DNA from: JBBQFI01 sp038321775
GTDB lineage: Bacteria > Verrucomicrobiota > Verrucomicrobiia > Chthoniobacterales > UBA10450
Assembly (NCBI GenBank): GCA_038321775.1
Contig: JBBQFI010000010.1
Location: 62,001 to 126,000, forward strand
Direction of reading: 5' to 3'
DNA length: 64,000 nt
Each line of letters begins with the position of its first letter. Positions within the stretch are counted from its first letter, which is position 1. Both the position numbers and the translations under genes were made by a program. Under the pieces are notes generated by a model. It was not told the origin of the DNA. It saw nothing but the letters and a program-made list of their open reading frames with translations, and did no database searches. Of this stretch, positions 50,840 to 59,600 are shown in pieces.

Positions 50840-51417
50840 ATTTCGAGGCCACGCTGCCGGAAATGTTTTTCGAACGTCGTGACGGGAAGATCGCATTGTT
50901 CGAGAGATTCTCTCTTAAATCTATTCGAGCGTTCGGCTAACTGTTCTATTTCGCGAAAATAATCGTGCTCGTCTGTGGCGATGACGAATAAACCATCGGG
51001 CTCCAGCGCGCGATGAATCGACTGGAGAAATTCCGCATTAACAAGGCGACGATGTTGATGGCGTCGTTTCGGCCACGGATCTGGAAAAAGCAGATACGAT
51101 GTGCTGATGGAATTCTCCGGGAGCAGATATGCGATGGCGTAAGAACTCTCGATCTGCATTACTCGTGCATTGGTAAGATTCCCGCGCTCAATTTTCCGGC
51201 ATGCTGTCCGTACCCGACCGGGCATTCGCTCGATCCCGAGAAAATTGTGATGCGGAATTATTTTTGCGAGCTCGGACAAAAAAGTTCCGTCGCCACAACC
51301 GACGTCCACTTGTAGCGGCGCGATGCGATCAAAAAGGGCGTTTAACTCGAGCGGCCGAAAGTAATCTTCCGGCACGTATTCGATGGCATCGGCCAGCGGC
51401 GTTGTTCTCTCCTGCAT
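50800..51417 (-). CDS. trmB: tRNA (guanine-46-N7)-methyltransferase
   Basis: The 205-residue SAM enzyme modifies G46 in the tRNA variable loop. VDVGCGDGTFLSELAKIIP is the SAM motif. NFLGIERMPGRV and the diagnostic YLLFPDPWPKRRHQHRRLVN are typical of TrmB. Length fits the family. It converges on comEC with a 40-base 3' overlap. Confidence 0.95.
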   Translation of the reverse strand: MQERTTPLADAIEYVPEDYFRPLELNALFDRIAPLQVDVGCGDGTFLSELAKIIPHHNFLGIERMPGRVRTACRKIERGNLTNARVMQIESSYAIAYLLPENSISTSYLLFPDPWPKRRHQHRRLVNAEFLQSIHRALEPDGLFVIATDEHDYFREIEQLAERSNRFKRESLEQCDLPVTTFEKHFRQRGLEIYRLGLRKVSPVR

Positions 51418-51479
51418 CCAAGAACATGTATCGCGCGAATTAATCGGAACAAAAAGACAAACTCGCTGTCTAAGCCACC

Positions 51480-52091
51480 ATGACTAAACTATTCGCGTTC
51501 CTTTCGCTCATAATCGGACTCGGCCTGAGCCTTGGCACGCAAGCGCTCGCTGATGAATCGCAACCGCAAACAAAGACGGCGGTTTTCGCGGGCGGTTGCT
51601 TTTGGTGCATTCAACCGGCGTTCGATAAAACGCCCGGTGTGATCAAAACAATCGTCGGCTATAGCGGCGGGACGGAGCCGAACCCAACCTATGAATTGGT
51701 CACATCCGAAACGACGAAGTATCGCGAGTCCATCGAAGTGACCTACGATCCGCAGAAAGTTTCCTACGATCAGTTGCTCGATGTTTACTGGCGCCAAATC
51801 GATCCGACGCAGACAGACGGACAATTTACGGATATCGGCCCGAGCTATCGTGCCGCGATTTTCTACGGCAACGACGACGAGAAAAAAGTCGCGGACGCTT
51901 CCAGGAACAAGCTTGCTGCGTCAGGCAAATTCCAAAAGCCAATCGCAACGGAGATTTTGCCGGCGATGAAGTTTTATCCGGCGGAGGACTATCACCAAAA
52001 ATACTATCGAGAAAATCCCGGCCATTTCGAAGCGTTCGAAGCAGGATCTGGCCGCAATAACTTCAAGAAGAAGGTCTGGGAAAAACCGTAA
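51480..52091 (+). CDS. msrA: Exported peptide-methionine (S)-S-oxide reductase
   Basis: The 203-residue repair enzyme has the catalytic motif TAVFAGGCFWCIQPAFDKT (nucleophile Cys in GCFWC), VGYSGGTEPNPTYE, and DYHQKYYRENPGH near the end. The N-terminal signal peptide (FAFLSLIIGLGLSLGTQALA) places it in the periplasm, where the nearby DsbD type system could supply electrons. It reduces oxidised methionines. The next gene converges 21 bases beyond the stop. Confidence 0.95.
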   Translation: MTKLFAFLSLIIGLGLSLGTQALADESQPQTKTAVFAGGCFWCIQPAFDKTPGVIKTIVGYSGGTEPNPTYELVTSETTKYRESIEVTYDPQKVSYDQLLDVYWRQIDPTQTDGQFTDIGPSYRAAIFYGNDDEKKVADASRNKLAASGKFQKPIATEILPAMKFYPAEDYHQKYYRENPGHFEAFEAGSGRNNFKKKVWEKP

Positions 52092-52112
52092 CCGTCACCG
52101 AGCGGACGAACC

Positions 52113-52655
52113 TTAATTCTGTGCCGATCCCACGATCGACAAACCGCGGCGATTAATCGAAGCCAACTCCAAAACTGTTGCCGGCGCTCTTTTGACGGCA
52201 TTTGGTCCGGAGAATTTGTAAAGCTCGACTTTAGTTGGCTCAACGAACTCGGCATTTGTTACCGCGAGCGTTTCGTTCATGATCTTGGAAAGTCCCTGCG
52301 CGAGCACGATCGCGATCGCTCGTGCATCTCGCGTATAAACGGGTATGGGGAACCCGCCGGAATTGCGGTCGTATCCGTAGATCGTTCCCTCGGTTTCCCA
52401 AACGCAGTAAGCGTGTCCGGCGGGGTGATTATCGAAACGGACCAGTAACACCTTCGCCCAAAAATCGGGCTCGAGACGATGTTGCGTTTTGACGACCGCG
52501 AGATAGTTGCAGGCGGAAATGACGCAACCGTTCAAAACGACCAGATCAGATTCCCCCGGCACCAGAACAACGCGCTGCTGACAGGCGCTCAAGGAAAAAA
52601 ACGTCAGGGCGAGAACAAAATAGGCGGCAAATTTGCGCAGCGAATGCTTAAACAT
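52113..52655 (-). CDS. Putative lipoprotein of unknown function
   Basis: A 180-residue predicted lipoprotein with a lipobox ending LTFFSLSACQQ (Cys about 25). The soluble domain has VVLNGCVISACNYLAVVKTQ and HPAGHAYCVWETEGTIYGYD, with Cys and His residues reminiscent of transglutaminase-like or cysteine-peptidase folds; this resemblance is weak. No neighbour suggests a role. The 190-base gap to the phosphopantetheinyl transferase gene shows no further feature. Confidence 0.65.
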   Translation of the reverse strand: MFKHSLRKFAAYFVLALTFFSLSACQQRVVLVPGESDLVVLNGCVISACNYLAVVKTQHRLEPDFWAKVLLVRFDNHPAGHAYCVWETEGTIYGYDRNSGGFPIPVYTRDARAIAIVLAQGLSKIMNETLAVTNAEFVEPTKVELYKFSGPNAVKRAPATVLELASINRRGLSIVGSAQN

Positions 52656-52845
52656 TGTTGATAACGTCCACGGATGATTGGGTATGGTAGGCTCGATGAA
52701 TGATTAGGACGTTGCTGATTTTTATAGCATCAACGGCCTTCTTTTGGGAAGGCAATTCTGCATGGCGTCGCCGGGATTTATCGAAATGAATCGATCAACT
52801 CCCTCTGGAATGGCGTTTTCGGATTGCTAGCTTTTTTCTGCACGC

Positions 52846-53601
52846 ATGACTGATAAATGGCAGACGCGAAAACGTCCTGGTCCGCTCGGCCCCAAGGAAG
52901 CGCATTTATGGATCGCTTCGCTGAGTTCAAGCAAGGTCGAAATTTCGCAATTGGAATCGATTCTTTCGAATGACGAAAGAGAACGTGCCCATCGGTTTAA
53001 GAAAAGCGTATATGCGGAGCGTTATACTGCTGCCCGCGGATTATTGCGCGTCCTTTTAGGGGCCTACCTGGAGCTGGAGCCTCGAAGCATACGATTCACC
53101 TATGACGCCTTGGGTAAGCCTCACCTTGCTCATGAAGCACCGCCTCTTTCTTTGAACTTTAACGTTTCTCATTCTGATGAGCTGGCTTTGTTTGGGTTCG
53201 TCCGGGAATACAGGATTGGAGTTGATCTCGAACGCATAGACTCCGAAGTCGACTTCGGAGATTTGGTGGAACGTTATTTTTCTGTGAACGAGATTCAGAA
53301 ACTTCGCGCGCTGCCCCCAGGCGAACGACAAGAAGCTTTTTATCGAGGCTGGACTCGCAAGGAAGCCTATCTCAAAGCTCGGGGGGAGGGCTTGTCCTAC
53401 CCATTGGAGCGAGTGGAGGTTAGTCTGGCAGCAAACGAACCTGCCATGATTTTAAGAGCCGACGACGATCCCTTTGCCGCCGAGCGTTGGACGATTCAAA
53501 GTTTATCGCCCGCACCTGGCTACATCGGCACAGCCGCGGTGGAAGCAACTAACCTTTCATTCGGGTATTTCAAATGGGACACATCGCCCGGTGTAACCTG
53601 A
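52846..53601 (+). CDS. Sfp-type 4'-phosphopantetheinyl transferase
   Basis: The 251-residue enzyme moves phosphopantetheine from CoA to the active serine of carrier domains. P1-like YDALGKPHL, the Mg-binding RIGVDLERID, and FYRGWTRKEAYLKARGEGL (W-x-x-KE-A-x-x-K) are the Sfp/Gsp hallmarks. It converges on the PKS-NRPS gene, and their 3' ends overlap by 82 bases. It most likely activates the three carrier domains seen here (two in the megasynthase, one stand-alone ACP). Its placement at the cluster edge marks the right-hand boundary of the neighbouring housekeeping region. Confidence 0.93.
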   Translation: MTDKWQTRKRPGPLGPKEAHLWIASLSSSKVEISQLESILSNDERERAHRFKKSVYAERYTAARGLLRVLLGAYLELEPRSIRFTYDALGKPHLAHEAPPLSLNFNVSHSDELALFGFVREYRIGVDLERIDSEVDFGDLVERYFSVNEIQKLRALPPGERQEAFYRGWTRKEAYLKARGEGLSYPLERVEVSLAANEPAMILRADDDPFAAERWTIQSLSPAPGYIGTAAVEATNLSFGYFKWDTSPGVT

Positions 53602-56600
53602 TTGGTGCGTTGCGTTCGCTCGATGCAGGACTTTAGCTTCTCGGCAAGCGCATCGACAAAATCCGCATCGAACATCGAATTGTTGTCTCCGTCGGCAGCG
53701 TAAACTTCAACTCCTTTTGTAGCTAAAGCACTCCAACCTTCTTTTGGATCAACTGAGTAGAGCGACCGTGCCTCTTCAGTTAGAAAAAGGATAATTTGGC
53801 CCGCATAGCCTTTGGGTGAATAAGCTTTCGCGGCAGAGATATTAATATCGGCAACACTTAGCAATCGTTGTGCGGCTCTTTGCGCACCACCTAGAGAGGA
53901 TTTAGCGAAAGCTGTCTTTAGCCTTCCGAGAGCTAGTGAGCTCAGGCTTGCCCCTTTGTTACGAAGAATTCGCAGTTTTTCTCGGATGCTACCTTTTCGA
54001 AATTTTTTCAGCTCGTGCGCAATTTTTTTTGTAAGATAAGCACGATCAAAAGGCCACCCCTGAAAGGAACCAGGAGCGGGCGTATTAAACAATACCAACA
54101 GGCCTACCCTTTCACCTTCAATACTTAGAAGCCTCGCCATTTCATACGCGACCATGCCTCCGAGGCAATACCCGCTCAGAAAGTATGGCCCCTTTGGCTG
54201 AAGCTTGCGCAGCTCCGTTAAATTATGAACCGCCATCTCTTCTACCGTCGAGTGCGGAGAGCCTCCGCCAAGACCGTACGATCTCAGACCATACATGGGC
54301 TGATCTGCTCCGAGAGAATGCGACAGGTTTCGGCAATAAAAAACTTCGCCCATGTGTCCGTGAACGCAGAATAAGGGCAGTCTTAATCCGCGAGTTTGAA
54401 CCGCGACCAGACATGAACCTAACGAGTCGGATTCACATCCGTCGATTCTTGCTGACAGTTGTCGGATGGTCGGCGCCTCCAAAAGGATGGCTAAAGGCAA
54501 CTTTACTTTGAAGGCTTTCTCAATCTGAGGAAATAGGCGCGCCGCCAGCAATGAATCTCCGCCTAACTCGAAGAAGTTTTGGTCGACACTAATCGGATGA
54601 ATTCGAAAAGCGGCTTCCCAAAATTCGATAAGTCGCCGTTGCACATCGCCCGTCGGTACGCTGCCGGCCGTCACGACTTCATTTTTCGCTGCTATGGTGC
54701 CCGTCCGCGCTGGCACCGTTTCGATCTTTTTCGAGATCGAAGCGTCGGCAATTCGCATACCCGGATTTTTCACCATCGCGTCGAGGATTGTGCGGTAGTC
54801 TGCCAGAATCCGTTTCACAGTCTGTGCGCGGAAAAGATCAGTCCTGTATTCAAGAATAACTTCCAGTTCCGGCTCGGCCTTCAGCCAAACGTCGAGATCA
54901 TACTTGGAGGTCCCATTGTAGAGTGAAGACCAACTCATGCTTAGTCCGGAAATATGCGGATCTTCCTGCGGCGCGTTCTGCAAAATAAACATTGTTTGGA
55001 AGGCAGGTTTTCCATTCGGAGTCGCTCCATTCCGAACTTCCCGCACTAACTGCCCAAAAGGAAGATTCTGATCGGAGTAAGCGGTAAGAGCAGTCGCGCA
55101 CACACGCTGAAATAGCTCACGAAAGGTTGGGTTCCCGGAAAGGTTTGTGCGAAGAAGCATCGCATTGCCGAAACGGCCGATTAAGTTTTCCGCTTCTGCA
55201 AAAGGACGGTTCGCACCGCACGAACCAACACCGATTTCTTCATCACTGGAGTAGTGATGAAGTAAACACTTGAAGCCGGTCAGTAAGACCATGAACAAAC
55301 TCACGCGCTCCTGACGACTCAGCGCTTTGAGTGAATCCTTCAAATCAACTGGGAGGACAATGCGCTCCCGCGCTCCGTGATTTGTAGACTCTTCCGGCCG
55401 GGCAAAATCTGTCGTTAGATGGTTAAAGTCAGTGGAACTGGTCAGTTGTTTCTTCCAGAAAGAGAATTTGGTTTCGCGCCCTGCGCTCTGAAGCTGTTCT
55501 TGTTGCCACCGAACGAAATCGCCGTACTGGAAATTGAGGTCGGCGAGCGGTGACGCTTTTCCGTGAACAAAGCCTTCGTAAAGTTCGGACAATTCGCGGG
55601 ACACTATTGCTGTAGACCAGTCGTCATAAACGAGGTGGTGAGTCGTCAGTAGTAGGATGTGATTATCGTCTGACAGTCGAAGCAACTGCGTCCGAAGCAA
55701 CGTTTCGCGGGCTAGATTAAATGGTTCCTTCGCTTGCTCCAATGCGATCTCTTGAGATCGGCCTTCTCTTTCCGCCTTCGGCACATTCCTTAAGTCTGTT
55801 ACGGTCAAAGTCTGCTCGGACGCAGGCATGACGACTTGAACCAATTCTCCATCCTTGGCACGGAAGACAGAGCGAAACACTTCGTGACGTCGCACGATTT
55901 CCTGCAGACTCCGTCGCAACGCCGCTTCATTGAGATTTCCGCGAATACGGAGAAGAAACGGATAGTTGTAAATTGCGTTATCCGAGCCAGAGGGATTCTC
56001 CAGCCATTTTTGTTGTTGAACAAACCAGCAAGGAGCATAAAAAGCGTCGTCCGCATCAATTAGCGGTGATTCCCTCCGCACTTCTTTTAATAACTCGTTA
56101 GGTTTTTCTGAAATTCCGGGTTCTTCGTTAACCTCATTACTCCGACGCGCCGCTAAAGGTTGAGTGGTTTGCTCTTCGATATAAACGGCCAACTCAGCGA
56201 TCGTTGGAGCCTCGAACAGAGCTTTGATAGGTAAATCAATCGCAAAAGCTTTGCGCAGCTCGGAAATGATCTTAATCGCGAGCAGAGAATGACCTCCCAA
56301 GTCGGAAAAATTATCATTCACTCCAACGCGATCGAGCCCAAGCATCCGCTGCCATATTTTCGCGATCCGCTCTTCTGTGTCATTCTGCGGAGGATCGAAA
56401 TTTGAATTCCAAGATTGAGCGGACGCGGCTCGATTAGGAATGGTTTCCAGACTTAGCTGCCCATCATGCAAAGACTCCAATTTGATCCACTGATTTATCC
56501 TGGCATTCAGGTTGCCGGTTGAGACAAGAAGCTGGCTTGTCTGTTTCACGGGCAACACGGTCTCCATCGCCTCCAGAGCTTCTTCGGTCTTCATGCCCAG

Positions 56601-59600
56601 GGCCTGAATGCTCCTGCCAATGCCTGAGTCCACATTGGCTTCCCCTTGCACGCGCCAGAAGTCCCAGTTCACGCTAAGCCATCGCGTATTACTTGATCGG
56701 TTGTGCTTCCGCGCAAAGGAGTCCAAATAAATGCAGGAAGAAGCATAGGCGGCGTGACCGATGCCCCCGAGAACGGATGTCAGCGAAGATATCAACAAGA
56801 CAAAGTCCAACTCCTTCCCGTCAAGTAAGTCTTCCAATACGAGTAGGGCACGCGCCTTCACGCGAAAGTGCGCATCGCCGTGCTCAGAGTCCACCGCTTT
56901 AACTTCGCGATAACTCTGCTCCTCCACGACTCCGGCCGCATGAATGACGCCATGCAGATCACCAAACACGGTATTCGCTTGCTCGATAACCGTCCGCATG
57001 CTGCTGAGATCTTCAACAGCCGCATCAATATATAAGACTTCGCCACCCTGAGCTTCAATACTAGTAATCTTCCCGATTGCTTTGGTAATAGAATTGTCAG
57101 CGGGATGATTCGCGATCCAGGAATCCCATGAGTTCTTTGCCGGCATCTTAGACCGGCCCACCAGGACCAGCTTTGCCTGGTAGTTCTTAGCAAGGTACTT
57201 CGAAATCTCATAGCCGATGTGGCCCAATCCACCGGTAATCAGATAAACTCCGCCATTTCGAAAAGCAGAATCGTCCGGACCGGGGCTATCCAACTCAACC
57301 CCTTCGTATGTTTGAACCCAGCGTTGGGAGTTTCTATAGGCAACAAACATTTCGAGATCTGGACTCAACAATTCCCCCAGCACTTGTTCGACGATTAAGT
57401 CATAAGTCTTACTATCATCGGGCAACTCCAGGTCGATGCTCTTAGTTCGAATGTTGGGATACTCTTGAGAAACAACCATACAGGGGCCGAGAATGGTTGA
57501 TTTCTGCGGATCGAGTGCCTCCTTGCCGTGGACCTCTTGGATACCATTTGAAATCACGAACAGATCCAAATTGCCATTCACATTCTGTCGACCGAGAGCC
57601 CTAACGAGACATAATAGACTGTAGAAACCAACGTTCTGGGCCTCTTTGAAAGAATCCCCCGGCGATAACCCTAGCCTGGATTCGTTCAGACTCCATGCAT
57701 GAATGATAGGGCCAAGAGTACAATTGTCCGTCTGCAACGCCCGAATCAGCAGTTCATAGTGTTGAGAGTTGTTCGGTTCTAAAACAAAACTATTCGAGTC
57801 GAGCTGCTGGTAAGTTCTGCCAGCCTCAACCGTTACCACCCGTTGGTCAAAACCCGTGAGACGGTGAACGATTTGCGACGTGAAGTTTCCATTTGAAAAT
57901 ACTACCCAGGTCCGTCCTTCGTCTTTAACCCGAGTTAGAGTACCTGCCTTGAGTGTCTTTGATAACGAGCGCTTCCACGACGGCACGTAGAACCACTTAG
58001 ATTGATCGCTGTTCTTCTGAATAGACACCTCTTGTGGATGATCCGTCTCTAAAGCACGGACTGTCTCCAGCCAGTATTTCTGCCTTTCAAAAGGATAGGT
58101 CGGCAAAGAGATTTTGCGGCGCCGTTGAGCTTGAGGGAATTTCCCCCAATCAATCTCGATTCCCGTCAGCCATAACTTACCCACGCTGTGACATAGGAAT
58201 TCAAGATCGGATTGATTTTCGTAGTGGTGTCGCAGCGAGGAAACTGTCACGGCATTACCGGCATTTCGGCGATCTGGATGTTGCGCAGCCAGGACACTCA
58301 GGGTTTTTCCTGGCCCAACCTCAAGAAGGATCGCGTCCTTGAATTGCCACAGATTATGCAAGGCGTCGCTGAACCTGGCAGTCTGACTGGCGTGCCGGCC
58401 CCAATAAGCCGGATCGGTCGCCTCCTCGTTGGTAATCCAGTTACCGGTTACATTAGATATAAACGGAATCTTCGGCTCGAGTAATCGAACCTTTCTTACT
58501 TCTTCGACAAATGCCGGCACGATCGGATCGAGCATGCGCGAATGGAAGGCGTGCGTGTTTCGCACAGGCCGCGTAATGATGCCCTTTGCTTCCACCAATT
58601 TCCCAAAGTTGGCTATTGCCAGAGTGGGACCGGCGATCACACACAGATTCGGGCCGTTAATCAATGAGATCGAAAGTTCCGGCGAAAGCAGCGGAGTTAT
58701 TTCCGGCTCACTCAGCAAGACCGCCAGCATGGACCCTTCCGGCAATCCATTGGCCAACTTCGCCCTGTGCGCGATAAGTCCGAGGGCATCTTCGAGTGAG
58801 AAAACACCGGCCAGACATGCGGCAACATATTCTCCCATGCTATGACCCACGATGGCTGTAGGAGTTACCCCCAGGTGTTGCCATAAGCGCGCCAGAGCAT
58901 ATTCAATCGTGAACAAGGCCGGCTGTGCGAATATTGTCTGATTGAGTGTTTGAGTTGCCTGTTCGTCGGACTCGTTAGCCTTACCACTCAGCATTGCCTT
59001 CAAATCGATCCCGCTTTTCGCACCTGCCTTTCTTTCGCTAGCATTACTCGCGAAAATGGCCGTTCGAATATCAACACCGAGATGGCGCTCGAGAAGTTTC
59101 GCGCAGTGATCCACCTCCTCCCGAAATACGTCCCACTCCTTGTATAACTCGTGGGCCATTCCCACGTATTGATCTCCCACGCCAGGTAGCAAAAATACGA
59201 TGGGCGGACGCGACGATTCATCAACGTGCGAAGAAAAAATCCGCTTTGAGTTTTCCTCTCTCAGGACAGCGATGGCATCTTCGCGATCCGCGGAAACCAG
59301 AACTCTCCTGTGCGCGAACGCTTTGCGCCCTAACTGCAACGTATGCGCAACATCAGCTATTTCGACTTCAGTATTCCGTTCCAAAAAATCCGCCAGGCGA
59401 TTTGTCGCTGCTTCCAAAGCGGTCGAACTCATCGCAGACAGGACCAGCAATTGCGGCAGAGTTGAGCTTGCGGGTTTTGGAGAAACGGGCGCTTCTTCCA
59501 GGACGACGTGTGCGTTAGTGCCGCCCATCCCGGTTGACATAATGCCCGCTCGCCGCGGCGCAACGCCGTCCCATGAAGCAAGCTGAGTGTTCACATAAAA

